From an uncultured Clostridium sp. (GTDB lineage: Bacteria; Bacillota; Clostridia; TANB77; CAG-508): a stretch of 35,411 bases of DNA. Positions within the stretch are counted from its first letter, which is position 1; each line of letters starts with the position of its first letter. The stretch lies in assembly GCA_947573965.1 (NCBI GenBank), contig CANPHV010000004.1:1-35411 (forward strand), written 5' to 3'. The position numbers and the translations under genes were made by a program. This document shows, piece by piece, positions 1 through 9,665 of this stretch. Under the pieces are notes generated by a model. The model worked only from the letters and a program-made list of their open reading frames with translations, was not told the DNA's origin and made no database searches.

Positions 1-13
1 AAAAAAATTAAAT

Positions 14-37
14 TTATGTAACAACTTAATTACATAA
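14..37 (-). terminator. Possible second (tandem) terminator hairpin
   Basis: An 8-bp perfect inverted repeat (TTATGTAA / TTACATAA) with an 8-nt loop is followed, read on the minus strand, by an A/T stretch ending in seven Ts at the window edge. It lies just beyond the strong terminator of the rpoBC operon. The stem is AT-only and therefore weak, so it is at best a back-up terminator. Confidence 0.35.
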
Positions 38-40
38 TTC

Positions 41-76
41 AAAAAAAGAATACTAAGCTTATTCCCCTAGTATTCT
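41..76 (-). terminator. Rho-independent terminator of the rpoBC operon
   Basis: On the minus strand a perfect 9-bp stem (AGAATACTA / TAGTATTCT) with a 12-nt loop is followed directly by seven Ts. It begins 12 nt after the stop codon of the last gene of the rpoB-rpoC operon. This is the canonical layout of an intrinsic terminator. Confidence 0.85.
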
Positions 77-88
77 ATCTTGTTTTTA

Positions 89-583
89 TTATTCAATTAT
101 AAAATCATAAGCATTCGACATGTCTGCTGTTGTACTAGCATCAATTTGGTTTGACTCACCACTTTTGATATCTGGCAAATATCCTGGTAATCTTGCATAT
201 TCACTTCCATCTTGATTTTTAAATACAATTTCAATCATTCTTTCTGAAAAATCTGTCTCGCTTGTATTTTCTACATCTGCTGTAAATGTTGTCATTCCAT
301 TTTCTGCTACTAATCGAATATTAAATATTCTCATTCCCAATAATGTTTTCTCCTCTAAAAGAGCTTTTGAATTATTTTCTTTCACATTTTCTTCTAGTAT
401 TTCAACATTTTCGGTATTTTCCATATCAATTAAGCTATACTCTTCTTGTTCCTCTTCTTGTGCCACATTTTCCTCTTGAGATTCTTCTGCCTTTGTTCTT
501 ATTTTTAGACAAACAGCTACTATTATTACTATGACAATCATTATTAATATAATTGCTATTAAACTAATACTTTTCTTTTTCAT
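89..583 (-). CDS. Small membrane-anchored extracytoplasmic protein, third gene of the rpoBC operon
   Basis: A 164-residue protein of unknown function. Residues 7-26 are a single hydrophobic segment after a basic MKKK start. With no clear signal-peptidase site this suggests an N-terminal anchor with the rest outside the cell. An acidic, Glu-rich linker (about residues 33-75) leads into a compact C-terminal domain with alternating beta-type sequence (TFTADVENTSETDFSERMIE). That pattern resembles the FxLYD/DUF-type beta-sandwich domains of Firmicute envelope proteins, but no family can be named with confidence. It begins 22 nt after the rpoC stop with a good ribosome site (AGAAGGTG), and nothing between looks like a promoter or terminator. 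It is therefore probably co-transcribed with the RNA polymerase genes. There is no evidence that it works with RNA polymerase. Confidence 0.85.
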   Translation of the reverse strand: MKKKSISLIAIILIMIVIVIIVAVCLKIRTKAEESQEENVAQEEEQEEYSLIDMENTENVEILEENVKENNSKALLEEKTLLGMRIFNIRLVAENGMTTFTADVENTSETDFSERMIEIVFKNQDGSEYARLPGYLPDIKSGESNQIDASTTADMSNAYDFIIE

Positions 584-605
584 TTGCGATTTTTCACCTT
601 CTCTT

Positions 606-3600
606 TTACTCCTCTGTTTCTTCTTCCGCCATAGTCTCTTCTACTACTTCTGTCACTGTTGTATCTTCTTCCTCTTTTGGCTCATTCTCTGTACTAATAT
701 GAATATTTTGATATTTTTGCATACCTGTACCAGCTGGAATTAACTTACCAATGATAACATTTTCTTTTAATCCCACTAAATCATCTGTCTTTCCTTTTAC
801 TGCCGCTTCTGTAAGAACTCTTGTTGTCTCTTGGAAAGAAGCTGCTGACAAGAAGCTATCTGTTGCAAGAGAAGCTTTCGTAATACCAAGCAATACTCTC
901 TTACCAGTTGCTGGGCGTTTTCCTTCTGCAATTACTTCATTGTTTTTATCTTCAAATTCATACATATCAATTAAAGAACCTGGGAACATATCCGTATCAG
1001 CATTATCTTCCACTCTAACTTTCTTAAGCATTTGTCTACCAATTACTTCGATATGTTTATCATTGATATCAACACCTTGATTACGATATACTTTTTGTAC
1101 TTCTGAAATTAAGTATTCATACACACCTTCTGGTCCTTTGATTTCTAAGATTTCGCTTGGGTTAATAGAACCTTCGATTAAGGCTTCTCCCGCTTCTACT
1201 AAATCGCCATCTCTTACCTTCATCTTAGAACCAAATGGAATCGTATATGTTCTTGAATCGTCTTTTGAAGTTACTACTACTTCTTTTCTCTTCTTGGTTT
1301 CTTTAATTTTTACTTTACCATCAATTTCAGTAATAATCGCTAGTCCTTTTGGTTTTCTAGCTTCGAACAATTCCTCAACCCTAGGAAGACCTTGTGTAAT
1401 ATCGGCAACACCAGCAACACCACCAGAGTGGATAGTTCTCATGGTAAGCTGTGTACCCGGCTCACCAATAGATTGTGCAGCGATAATACCAATCGCTTCT
1501 CCAATGGATACTAAGTCACGTCTTGCTAGTCCCATACCATAACATTTTTGGCATACACCATGTTTTGAACGACATCCTAATACAGAACGTACTTTTAATT
1601 TTTCAATTCCTGCTTTTATAATTTCTTCTGCCACACTTTCTGTAATCATCGTATCTTTATCTACAATTAATTCCTTTGTTTCTGGATGGAATACGTCTTC
1701 TATGCTAAATCTTCCTAATAATCTTTCTTGCATTTTCTCGATAATTTGATTTCCATCCTTAATGTCATAAATAAGAATTCCATCTTCGGTTCCACAATCA
1801 TGTTCTCTTACGATAATATCTTGTGAAACGTCTACTAATCTTCTTGTTAAGTATCCTGAGTCAGCTGTTCTAAGCGCTGTATCAGAAAGACCTTTACGAG
1901 CACCATGGGCTGAAATGAAATACTCTAAAGCATCTAACCCTTCGGCAAAAGATGATTTAATCGGAATTTCAACAGCTTTACCTGTTGTACTTGCCATAAG
2001 TCCACGAATACCTGCAATTTGTCTTAATTGGTTCATGTTACCACGGGCTCCAGATTTTACCATCATATAAATAGGGTTTAACTCATCAAAGTTCTCTTCC
2101 ATTGCAGAACTTACTTCTTTAGTTGTATTTTCCCATACATTAATAACGGCATTATATCTTTCCTCATCGGTAATTAAACCTCTTGCATATTGTTTTCGAA
2201 TTGTCTCTACTTTTGTATCTGATTCTTTTAGCAAGTCTTTCTTTTTCGCTGGCACTTGTACATCATCCATTGAGAAAGTTATTCCTGCTAAGGTTGAATA
2301 TTTAAAGCCTAATGCTTTAATGTAGTCAATAACTTCTGCTGATTCTGATAATCCATGGGTTCTGATAACACTTTCGATAATGGTTCCCATTGATTTCTTC
2401 ATAACTGGAAAATCAATTTCATATTGGAATGGGTCTTTCTTTCTATCAATAAATCCTAAATCTTGTGGAATTCCCTTGTTAAAGATAATTCTACCAACAC
2501 TGGTTTCAATTTTCTTCGTTTTCTTTTCTCCCTTAATTTCTTTGGTAATTCTAACAAAGATTTTAGCATGAATTCCTACCTCATGATTTTCGAAAGCCAT
2601 AATCGCTTCTTCTGGGTCTTTGAAGTATTTTCCTTCTCCTTTTTCACCATCTAATACCATGGTTAAGTAGTAAGCTCCTAAAATCATGTCTAGTCTAGGT
2701 ACTGCAACTGGCTTACCATCTTGTGGTTTTAGCAAGTTATTGGTTGATAGCATTAAATATCTTGATTCTGCTTGTGCTTCTGGTGATAATGGTAAATGCA
2801 CCGCCATTTGGTCACCGTCAAAGTCAGCATTGAACGCCTCACAAACTAATGGGTGAAGTTTAATGGCTCTTCCTTCTACTAATACTGGCTCAAAACTTTG
2901 AATTCCTAGTCTATGTAATGTCGGAGCACGGTTTAGCATAACTGGATGGTCTTTAATAACTTCTTCTAAAATCCCCCATACTTCTGGTCTTAGTCTTTCT
3001 ACCATTCTTTTCGCATTTTTAATATTTTGAGCAATACCTCTTCCTACCAATTCTCTCATAACAAATGGTTTGAACAACTCTACTGCCATTTCTTTTGGAA
3101 GTCCACATTGATAAATGTTTAGTTCTGGTCCAACTACGATAACAGAACGTCCAGAATAGTCAACACGCTTTCCAAGTAAGTTTTGACGGAAACGACCTTG
3201 CTTTCCTTTTAACATATCAGATAATGATTTTAATGGTCTATTTCCAGCACCCGTTACTGGTCTTCCTCTTCTTCCATTATCAATCAAGGCATCCACTGAT
3301 TCTTGAAGCATTCTCTTTTCATTTCTAACAATGATTTCTGGTGCTCCTAATTCTAGTAATCTTTTTAAACGATTATTTCTGTTGATTACTCTTCTATATA
3401 AATCATTTAAATCAGAAGTAGCAAATCTACCACCATCTAATTGTACCATTGGTCTTAATTCTGGTGGAATAACTGGTACTACTTGCATAATCATCCATTC
3501 TGGTCGATTACCAGAAATTCTAAATGCCTCAACAGTATCCAATCTTTTCACTAATTTTACTCTTTTTTGTTCACTCGCTGTCTCTAATTCTTTTCTAATC

Positions 3601-4172
3601 TCTGCTGATAACACATCTAAGTCAATTTGTTGCAATAATTCCTTTAAAGCCTCTGCTCCCATTCTTGCTTTAAAAGAACCCCTGCCATATTGTTCTTCTG
3701 CTTCATGATATTCTTTTTCATTTAAAACTTGGCACTTTTCTAAATTAGAAGTACCTTTGTCAATTACCACATAAGAAGCAAAATAAATAATTTTCTCTAA
3801 ATTTCTTGGTGAAATATCTAACATTAAAGCAATTCTGCTAGGAATTCCTTTAAAATACCAAATATGTGCTACTGGTGCGGCCAGTTCTATATGTCCCATT
3901 CTTTCACGTCTAACCTTAGCCTTTGTTACCTCAACCCCACAGCGGTCACACACGATTCCCTTATATCTAACTCTTTTATACTTACCACAGTGACATTCCC
4001 AGTCCTTCGTTGGTCCAAATATTTTCTCACAGAACAAACCATCCTTTTCTGGTTTTAACGTTCTATAATTAATCGTTTCTGGCTTCTTAACCTCACCCTT
4101 TGACCACTCTCTTACTTTCTCATCAGATGCCACTCCTATTTTTAACTTATTAAAAATATCTAATTCGTCCAC
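606..4172 (-). CDS. rpoC: DNA-directed RNA polymerase subunit beta'
   Basis: Catalytic subunit of RNA polymerase; with beta it forms the active-site cleft. The N-terminal zinc ribbon is visible ([20 protein letters not shown]). So are the invariant catalytic loop [16 protein letters not shown] with the three Mg-binding aspartates, the bridge-helix/trigger-loop region, and the second zinc cluster (DCGTEDG ... [13 protein letters not shown]). The C-terminus carries an acidic tail rich in Glu. The chosen GTG start gives 1188 residues, close to the usual length of about 1200, and places GGGAGG seven nt upstream. The protein then begins [13 protein letters not shown], which matches the family N-terminus. 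The longest frame (ATG at 4283) would add 37 residues that translate a palindromic repeat and have no counterpart in the family, so I reject it. It is transcribed from the rpoB promoter through a long structured spacer. Confidence 0.97.
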   Translation of the reverse strand: MDELDIFNKLKIGVASDEKVREWSKGEVKKPETINYRTLKPEKDGLFCEKIFGPTKDWECHCGKYKRVRYKGIVCDRCGVEVTKAKVRRERMGHIELAAPVAHIWYFKGIPSRIALMLDISPRNLEKIIYFASYVVIDKGTSNLEKCQVLNEKEYHEAEEQYGRGSFKARMGAEALKELLQQIDLDVLSAEIRKELETASEQKRVKLVKRLDTVEAFRISGNRPEWMIMQVVPVIPPELRPMVQLDGGRFATSDLNDLYRRVINRNNRLKRLLELGAPEIIVRNEKRMLQESVDALIDNGRRGRPVTGAGNRPLKSLSDMLKGKQGRFRQNLLGKRVDYSGRSVIVVGPELNIYQCGLPKEMAVELFKPFVMRELVGRGIAQNIKNAKRMVERLRPEVWGILEEVIKDHPVMLNRAPTLHRLGIQSFEPVLVEGRAIKLHPLVCEAFNADFDGDQMAVHLPLSPEAQAESRYLMLSTNNLLKPQDGKPVAVPRLDMILGAYYLTMVLDGEKGEGKYFKDPEEAIMAFENHEVGIHAKIFVRITKEIKGEKKTKKIETSVGRIIFNKGIPQDLGFIDRKKDPFQYEIDFPVMKKSMGTIIESVIRTHGLSESAEVIDYIKALGFKYSTLAGITFSMDDVQVPAKKKDLLKESDTKVETIRKQYARGLITDEERYNAVINVWENTTKEVSSAMEENFDELNPIYMMVKSGARGNMNQLRQIAGIRGLMASTTGKAVEIPIKSSFAEGLDALEYFISAHGARKGLSDTALRTADSGYLTRRLVDVSQDIIVREHDCGTEDGILIYDIKDGNQIIEKMQERLLGRFSIEDVFHPETKELIVDKDTMITESVAEEIIKAGIEKLKVRSVLGCRSKHGVCQKCYGMGLARRDLVSIGEAIGIIAAQSIGEPGTQLTMRTIHSGGVAGVADITQGLPRVEELFEARKPKGLAIITEIDGKVKIKETKKRKEVVVTSKDDSRTYTIPFGSKMKVRDGDLVEAGEALIEGSINPSEILEIKGPEGVYEYLISEVQKVYRNQGVDINDKHIEVIGRQMLKKVRVEDNADTDMFPGSLIDMYEFEDKNNEVIAEGKRPATGKRVLLGITKASLATDSFLSAASFQETTRVLTEAAVKGKTDDLVGLKENVIIGKLIPAGTGMQKYQNIHISTENEPKEEEDTTVTEVVEETMAEEETEE

Positions 4173-4413
4173 TCTTTTTCCTCCCATGTTCTTTGGGGAC
4201 GTTTCCTTTTGCACATTTTTGTGCAAAAGGGACACATCTTCCAATGGTTTTAAAGTATACAATCTCGTTTCTCTCGATTGCATAAGTTAACTGTAGCTCG
4301 CACCGCTTCGCACAGCTAACTTAATTTCAAAACAGATTTCAAAGTCTTTCCACTGCTCGAACAATTCCTTCTGGTCGCTTCTCATCTTTTTGAAATTTAT
4401 TTAGTTAAATAAT
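4173..4413 (-). other. Unusually long, structured rpoB-rpoC intergenic spacer
   Basis: The 241 nt between the rpoB stop and the rpoC GTG contain a chain of inverted repeats in transcript order. First comes a 10-bp perfect stem AATTTCAAAA/TTTTGAAATT enclosing about 55 nt (4323-4397). Next is an imperfect stem AAGTTAGCTGTG / CTACAGTTAACTT (4284-4322). Then comes a small hairpin TGCAATC / GATTGTA (about 4258-4283). Last is the CCTTTTGCACA/TGTGCAAAAGG palindrome (4205-4231), whose 3' end is 59 nt before the GTG. Nothing convincing is encoded here in either direction. It could be RNA processing or attenuation structure, or stacked mobile repeat insertions. Confidence 0.7.
4195..4234. repeat. Palindromic GGGAC-type interspersed element in the rpoC 5' region
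   Basis: An 11-bp near-perfect inverted repeat (CCTTTTGCACA / TGTGCAAAAGG) is flanked by GGGGACGTTT on one side and GGGACA on the other. The 20-mer GGGACGTTTCCTTTTGCACA recurs exactly, in inverse orientation, at 21645-21664. A related version lies at 15803-15830. Confidence 0.8.
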
Positions 4414-7400
4414 TTATTCTATAATATCTTCATCATTATCTAGGTTATCATTGGCTAAATCATTGTCAAAAAGCAATTCATCATCTTCATCGCCTAGTTC
4501 CTCAAATAGTTCATCACTGTCATCTGCTACCTCATCAGAAACATCTTCTAAAAGCATATCATCTTCTAATTCTTCACTGTAACCATCTAAGTCTCCGTCT
4601 TCAATAATTTCATCTTCTGACAACAATTTTCTTTCTCTCGTAGGGTCATACTCAATTCCTTCATCAATATTTTCTTTTAATTCAAGTTCTTGATTATCCT
4701 CTGAATATAGACGAACATCTAGCCCTAGTGATTGTAGTTCTTTGACTAAAACCTTGAAACTTTCTGGAACACCTGGTTCTGGCACATTTTCTCCTTTTAC
4801 AATTGCTTCATAGGTTTTTACTCTTCCTACGATATCGTCTGATTTAACAGTTAACATTTCTTGTAATGTATAAGATGCACCATAAGCCTCTAGTGCCCAA
4901 ACTTCCATCTCTCCAAAACGTTGTCCACCAAATTGTGCTTTACCTCCTAGTGGTTGTTGTGTTACCAATGAGTATGGTCCTGTTGAACGAGCATGGATTT
5001 TATCATCTACTAAGTGGTGAAGTTTTAACATGTACATAACACCAACTGTAATTGGCTTATCAAATGGGTCACCAGTTCTTCCATCATAAAGAACGGTTTT
5101 TCCATCTTTGCTCATACCTGCTTCTTTCAATAATTCCTCTACGTCATTTTGTGTTGCACCATCAAATACTGGTGTTGCAATTTTCCATCCTAAAGCTTTT
5201 GCCGCACCTCCTAAGTGAACCTCTAATACTTGCCCTAAGTTCATACGAGAAGGCACACCTAATGGGTTCAATAAAATGTCAATTGGGGTACCATCTGGCA
5301 TAAATGGCATATCTTCTTCTGGCAATACTCTTGAAATAACACCTTTGTTACCATGACGTCCTGCCATTTTATCTCCTACTGATATCTTTCTTTTGGTTGC
5401 GATATAGCATCGAATAATTTGATTTACGCCAGGCCCTAATTCATCTGAATTGTCCCTTGTAAAGATTTTCACGTCTACAATTGTTCCTGCTTCTCCATGT
5501 GGTACTCTTAAAGAAGTATCTCTTACTTCTCTTGCTTTTTCTCCAAAGATAGCTCTAAGTAGTCTTTCTTCTGCTGTTAATTCGGTTTCTCCTTTTGGTG
5601 TAACTTTTCCTACTAAAATATCTCCTGGTCTTACTTCTGCACCAATTCTAATAATTCCATTTTCATCTAAGTCTTTTAAGGAATCATCACCAATGTTTGG
5701 AATATCACGTGTAATTTCTTCGGCTCCTAATTTAGTATCACGACATTCACAGTCATATTCTTCAATGTGGATAGAAGTAAATACGTCTTCTTTTACCAAT
5801 TTTTCATTGATTAGAATTGCGTCTTCGTAGTTGTATCCTTCCCAAGTTGAGAAAGCTACTAATACGTTTTTACCAAGTGCCATTTCTCCATTTGAAGTTG
5901 ATGGTCCATCCGCAATGGCATCTCCTGCTTTTACTCTTTCTCCCACTTTTACAATTGGTTTTTGGTTGATACAAGTACCACCATTGGTTCTCTTGAATTT
6001 ACGTAGTTTATGGGTAATTGTCTTTTTGCTATCATATTTTACGGTAATACTATCTCCTGTTACTTTTTCAATTACACCATCTTCTTCTGCTAATACTAAA
6101 ATTCCTGAGTCTTTTGCTGCTCTGTATTCAATTCCTGTTCCTACAATTGGGCTTTCGGTAATCATTAATGGTACTGCTTGACGTTGCATGTTAGCACCCA
6201 TTAGCGCTCTTTTTGCGTCGTCATGCTCTAAGAAAGGTATCATGGCTGCTGCAATGGATACTAATTGTTTTGGTGAAACGTCTACATATTGAACTTTGTC
6301 ACGGTCAACCTCGATAACTTCGTTTTTAAATCTAACTCTGATTCTCTCATTTACAAATTTTCCATTTTTGTCCACTGGTTCAGATGCTTGTGCAATAATA
6401 TAATTATCTTCAACATCAGCACTCATATATTCTACAATGTCCGTTAATTTGTGTGTTTCTGGGTCAATCTTACGATATGGTGTTTCAATAAATCCATATT
6501 CGTTGATACTTGCAAAAGAAGAAAGGGCTGAAATTAATCCAATGTTTGGTCCTTCTGGTGACTCGATTGGACATAATCTACCATAGTGAGTATAATGAAC
6601 ATCACGTACCTCAAATCCTGCTCTTTCTCTGGTTAATCCACCAGGTCCTAAAGCTGATATTCTTCTTTTATGCGTTAATTCTGATAATGGGTTCGTTTGG
6701 TCCATGAATTGTGATAATTGTGAACTTCCAAAGAATTCACGAATAGATGACGTAATTGGCTTGGTGTTAATTAATGTTTGTGGTGTTACAACGTCTAAGT
6801 CTTGAATTGTCATTCTCTCACGAACTACTCTTTCTAATCTTGTTAAACCAATTCTAAATTGGTTTTGTAATAATTCTCCTACTTGACGAATTCTACGATT
6901 TGCTAAGTGGTCGATATCATCTACTTTTCCTACCCCATGTGATAGATTTAGTAAGAAATTGATAGAAGCAATCATATCTTCTGTTGTGATTGTTTTTGGT
7001 ACTAATTCATCCATTCTTTCTTCAATTGTTTTTACTAAATCTTTTTCTTCGGTATTGTCCATTATGTTTTTTAGTACATTGTAGTTGACTAATTCTTTGA
7101 AATGCAATTTGCTTAAATCTACTGTTGGCAATACTTTATGAATGTTTACGGTGCTATTTCCAATAATTCTTATTTTTCTGTCTCCCACCATAATATCTAC
7201 TATGTTGATTCCTGCATTTTGAATTGCTTCTGCTGTTTCTTCTTCTATCATTTCTCCAGCTTGTACTAAAACTTCTCCTGTTTCACTATCTACAATATCA
7301 TTTGCTGAAACTTTGTCTTTAATTCTTCCTGCTAAGCCTAATTTTTGGTTGAATTTATATCTTCCTACTTTGGCTAAATCATATCTCTTATTATCATAGA

Positions 7401-8178
7401 ACAATCCATTGAATAAGTTTCTTGCTGCATCAACAGTTGGAAGTTCCCCTGGTCTTAGTTTTTTATAAATTTCAATCAATGCTTCGTCTTGGTCTTTAAT
7501 CGTGTCTTTTGCAATGGTTGCTGTTATCATTTCTTCATCACCAAATAATTCTCTAATTTGGTCATCTGAAATAACGCCAATTGCTCTTAATAAAGTAGTT
7601 ACAGGCACTTTTCTGGTTCTGTCAACACGCACATAGAAAATATCGTTTCCATCGGTTTCATATTCTAACCATGCTCCACGAAGTGGCATTACTGTTGAAT
7701 TATAAGTTCTCTTTCCTGTTTTAGTATCAAATTCTTCTCCATAGTAGCATCCTGGTGAACGCACTAATTGGCTGACTACAACTCTCTCTGCTCCATTGAT
7801 TACAAAGGTTCCACTATTGGTCATTAATGGAAAGTCTCCTAAGTAGATTTCTTGCTCTTTAATTTCTCCCGTTTCACGGTTGATTAATCTAACTTTTACG
7901 TGTAATCTAGTAGAGTATGTTGCGTCTCTTTCTTTGGCTTCTTCTACTGTGTATTTTGTTTTGTCTTCCATGTAATAATCGAAAAATTCAAGAACTAAGT
8001 TTCCTGAGTAGTCTTCTATTGGTGAAATATCTTTTAGTACTTCTCCTAATCCTTCTTCTACAAACCAGTCATAAGAATCTTTTTGTACTTTGATTAGGTT
8101 CGGCATTTCGATATAATCGCCAACTTTTGCGAAATCCTTACGAGATGCTTTCTCGTAATTTACTTCTTTGATTTTCAA
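4414..8178 (-). CDS. rpoB: DNA-directed RNA polymerase subunit beta
   Basis: The beta subunit of RNA polymerase, 1254 residues from the preferred start. The rifampicin-pocket region is intact and wild-type in appearance ([34 protein letters not shown]), with the usual Asp, His and Ser at the classic resistance positions, so susceptibility would be expected. The hallmark stretches [25 protein letters not shown] and [20 protein letters not shown] are present. The start is most likely TTG, eight nt after AAGGAG and giving [10 protein letters not shown]. The GTG three codons earlier overlaps the ribosome site itself. The last 69 residues are a highly acidic tail (35 Asp/Glu, no Lys/Arg), longer than usual for the family. 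The upstream neighbour is not rplL; the gene has its own promoter and leader. Confidence 0.97.
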   Translation of the reverse strand: MKIKEVNYEKASRKDFAKVGDYIEMPNLIKVQKDSYDWFVEEGLGEVLKDISPIEDYSGNLVLEFFDYYMEDKTKYTVEEAKERDATYSTRLHVKVRLINRETGEIKEQEIYLGDFPLMTNSGTFVINGAERVVVSQLVRSPGCYYGEEFDTKTGKRTYNSTVMPLRGAWLEYETDGNDIFYVRVDRTRKVPVTTLLRAIGVISDDQIRELFGDEEMITATIAKDTIKDQDEALIEIYKKLRPGELPTVDAARNLFNGLFYDNKRYDLAKVGRYKFNQKLGLAGRIKDKVSANDIVDSETGEVLVQAGEMIEEETAEAIQNAGINIVDIMVGDRKIRIIGNSTVNIHKVLPTVDLSKLHFKELVNYNVLKNIMDNTEEKDLVKTIEERMDELVPKTITTEDMIASINFLLNLSHGVGKVDDIDHLANRRIRQVGELLQNQFRIGLTRLERVVRERMTIQDLDVVTPQTLINTKPITSSIREFFGSSQLSQFMDQTNPLSELTHKRRISALGPGGLTRERAGFEVRDVHYTHYGRLCPIESPEGPNIGLISALSSFASINEYGFIETPYRKIDPETHKLTDIVEYMSADVEDNYIIAQASEPVDKNGKFVNERIRVRFKNEVIEVDRDKVQYVDVSPKQLVSIAAAMIPFLEHDDAKRALMGANMQRQAVPLMITESPIVGTGIEYRAAKDSGILVLAEEDGVIEKVTGDSITVKYDSKKTITHKLRKFKRTNGGTCINQKPIVKVGERVKAGDAIADGPSTSNGEMALGKNVLVAFSTWEGYNYEDAILINEKLVKEDVFTSIHIEEYDCECRDTKLGAEEITRDIPNIGDDSLKDLDENGIIRIGAEVRPGDILVGKVTPKGETELTAEERLLRAIFGEKAREVRDTSLRVPHGEAGTIVDVKIFTRDNSDELGPGVNQIIRCYIATKRKISVGDKMAGRHGNKGVISRVLPEEDMPFMPDGTPIDILLNPLGVPSRMNLGQVLEVHLGGAAKALGWKIATPVFDGATQNDVEELLKEAGMSKDGKTVLYDGRTGDPFDKPITVGVMYMLKLHHLVDDKIHARSTGPYSLVTQQPLGGKAQFGGQRFGEMEVWALEAYGASYTLQEMLTVKSDDIVGRVKTYEAIVKGENVPEPGVPESFKVLVKELQSLGLDVRLYSEDNQELELKENIDEGIEYDPTRERKLLSEDEIIEDGDLDGYSEELEDDMLLEDVSDEVADDSDELFEELGDEDDELLFDNDLANDNLDNDEDIIE

Positions 8179-8367
8179 AAAAATCACTCCTTAAAATTAT
8201 TAAAAGCAGATGATAAATTTATAGAATTAAAAAAAGTCCTTCTCTCACTTTAAGTTCCTTTGTCTAAGAAGTCCGATTTGTCTGCTCTCTTCAATTCGGC
8301 TTTTCCTTAGAGGCACCCCAGTTTGATTCCTCTTTTTTTAATTTTTAACGGTTTGAAATAAAAATCA
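8179..8367 (-). promoter_or_regulatory. Structured 5' leader of rpoB
   Basis: About 190 nt separate the predicted transcription start from the rpoB start codon. The leader contains a hairpin AGAGG/CCTCT (8309-8333) and a second stem CCGATTTG / CAATTCGG with one mismatch (8273-8299). A weak CTTCTT/GAGAAG stem then runs into GGAC plus seven Ts (8229-8241). The last resembles an attenuator, although the stem is poor. It does not match the L10 leader motif. The regulatory role is inference. Confidence 0.45.
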
Positions 8368-8373
8368 TTCTTT

Positions 8374-8403
8374 ATTTTACCATATTTTTCCTACGGCTGT
8401 CAA
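8374..8403 (-). promoter_or_regulatory. Sigma-A-type promoter of rpoBC
   Basis: On the minus strand a perfect -35 (TTGACA, 8398-8403) and a -10 TAAAAT (8374-8379) are separated by 18 nt. A TGG just before the -10 gives an extended -10 character. It is well placed to transcribe rpoB, rpoC and the small third gene. Confidence 0.8.
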
Positions 8404-8430
8404 GGGTTTCGCAACTTTATTTTCAAATGC

Positions 8431-8466
8431 AAAAATAAGCATTAGTATTTTACTAACACTTATTTT
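8431..8466. terminator. Bidirectional terminator between the rpoBC promoter and the Rpn remnant
   Basis: An inverted repeat AAAATAAG-CA-TTAGT / ACTAA-CA-CTTATTTT with a short loop has A-runs on one side and T-runs on the other. It lies 24 nt downstream of the stop of the nuclease remnant and just upstream of the rpoB promoter, so it would insulate rpoB from read-through. Confidence 0.75.
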
Positions 8467-8489
8467 TTCGGTTTCCTGTGTTTTGAATT

Positions 8490-8831
8490 TTATTTGAGAT
8501 TTTCTATTTCTTCTTTCGTTAATTCTGTTGCTTTCTCAATGTCCTCTATATCAATTCCTAATTTTAGTAACCTTTTAGCAATTTCAATTTGTTTTTTTCT
8601 TTCGCCTTCTTTTCTACCCTTTGCTTCTCCCTCTTCCATCGCACCTTCTCTAATACTCTTTTCATCTCGAATTGCCTTATCTCTTAAGAAAGCAAGTCTT
8701 CTTTCTGCTGCTTCCCCTGTCAAATATTCATACTCGTCATTCGCCTTTTTTATTTCTTTGTTCTGCTTCATCGCCAATTCTACCCCCTTTGGATTGGTTT
8801 GACTGATAAACTGCATCCACTGCTCTATTTT
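8490..8831 (-). pseudogene. C-terminal remnant of an Rpn-family (PD-(D/E)XK) nuclease/transposase-like protein
   Basis: The reading frame encodes the typical tail of Rpn/PDDEXK-type recombination-promoting nucleases: a KIEQWMQFI segment, then a Lys/Glu-rich helix (AMKQNKEIKKANDEYEYL). A GEAKGRKEGERKKQIEIAKR coiled region and a helical end (GIDIEDIEKATELTKEEIENLK) follow. Full proteins are about 250-320 residues with the catalytic PD-(D/E)XK core in the N-terminal half. Here only about 110 residues remain. Family-like sequence continues about five codons upstream of the first ATG (8816) without an acceptable start or ribosome site, and the frame has a TAA further upstream with no nuclease core. 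It is therefore a decayed fragment, although expression of the 108-residue piece cannot be excluded. A terminator follows. Confidence 0.7.
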
Positions 8832-9123
8832 GTTTTGCTCCCTCTTTCTTCCTTTCCATTTTACACGAAAAATCCGTTTTTGACAAGAACTTTTCTGTAA
8901 AATTTTACATTAATTTGTTTTTTGAATTGAATATCGATTTTAAAACTTTTGAACTGATAGAACAAGATAAAAATTTCGTGATAAATACTTTATAAATACT
9001 TTTTTGGTTGGAAACTTTACCGATTTTAACATACTACTAAAATAAAAATTTTTAAAACAATTTAGATAAAATTTATTTTTTATGCAATATCCAAAACAAA
9101 TTGCATATCTCTATTAAAGCATA
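8832..9123. other. Intergenic AT-rich stretch with no recognised gene
   Basis: About 290 bases hold no plausible start with a ribosome site in either direction. The only notable item is a 14-bp perfect palindrome TGTAAAATTTTACA at 8896-8909. The stretch may include eroded sequence of the Rpn gene or its former upstream region. Confidence 0.5.
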
Positions 9124-9169
9124 AAATGTCAAAAATTGCAATCATTTTCCATCGCAATTTTCGACATTT
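9124..9169. terminator. Terminator downstream of the AI-2E permease / small-exporter operon
   Basis: A long inverted repeat AATGTCAAAAATTGC / GCAATTTTCGACATT (one mismatch, about 14-nt loop) begins five nt after the stop codon of the 163-residue membrane protein. A-rich and T-rich flanks on both sides suggest it could work in either direction. Confidence 0.75.
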
Positions 9170-9173
9170 TTTC

Positions 9174-9665
9174 TTAATGAAACACTGCACCGATTGCACC
9201 AAACACACCTGCAGAAGCTAGTCCCATAATAATACCAGCTAGTACGACACCAGCCATAATAGCAATGGTACTTTTCTTAAAATCCATATCTAAAAAACTA
9301 GCTGCTAACGTTCCTGTCCAAGCCCCTGTACCAGGAAGTGGAATTCCTACAAAAAGAAATAAAGCTAAATAAAGTCCACGACCTGCTTTTTCTTGTAACT
9401 TTTTGCCACCTTTTTCTCCTTTTTCTAAGCAAAAAGTAAAAAATTTCCCAATTATCTTTTTATCAGCCCCCCATTCCAAAACTTTTCTAGCAAAGAAAAA
9501 GATAGCAGGTACCGGTAGCATATTTCCAATAATACACACAATATACAAAGGAATAATCGGAAGTTCTGCTCCCCACAATTGACTTAGTCCAACGGGAATA
9601 GCACCTCTTAATTCAATTAATGGTATCATAGATATAATAAATACTAATACATATTTTTTTAACAT
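9174..9665 (-). CDS. Small multi-drug export family membrane protein (COG2426 / Sm_multidrug_ex type)
   Basis: A 163-residue integral membrane protein with about four hydrophobic segments. The family signature motifs are an N-terminal ELRGAIPVG re-entrant-type stretch and GIPLPGTGAWTG in the middle, which give the pseudo-symmetrical look of DedA-like transport folds. The family name comes from drug-export annotation; the actual substrate is unknown. The start codon overlaps the end of the AI-2E family gene by seven bases, and the ribosome site (AAAGAAGGGAAG) lies inside that gene. The two are therefore translationally coupled and co-transcribed. A terminator follows at once, so this is the last gene of the operon. 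Confidence 0.85.
   Translation of the reverse strand: MLKKYVLVFIISMIPLIELRGAIPVGLSQLWGAELPIIPLYIVCIIGNMLPVPAIFFFARKVLEWGADKKIIGKFFTFCLEKGEKGGKKLQEKAGRGLYLALFLFVGIPLPGTGAWTGTLAASFLDMDFKKSTIAIMAGVVLAGIIMGLASAGVFGAIGAVFH

Noticed and set aside
751..1542. Plus-strand open frames of 109 and 134 codons opposite rpoC
   Set aside because: They lie wholly inside rpoC on the other strand, lack ribosome sites and read as Ser/Leu-rich shadow translations of a conserved gene.
8179..8367. rpoB leader as an L10 (rplJ) leader or a known riboswitch
   Set aside because: The conserved L10-leader core is not present and no other riboswitch consensus I know fits the stems.
8896..8909. Perfect palindrome TGTAAAATTTTACA as an operator
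   Set aside because: No gene start or promoter lies near it, and such AT palindromes are expected by chance in sequence this AT-rich.
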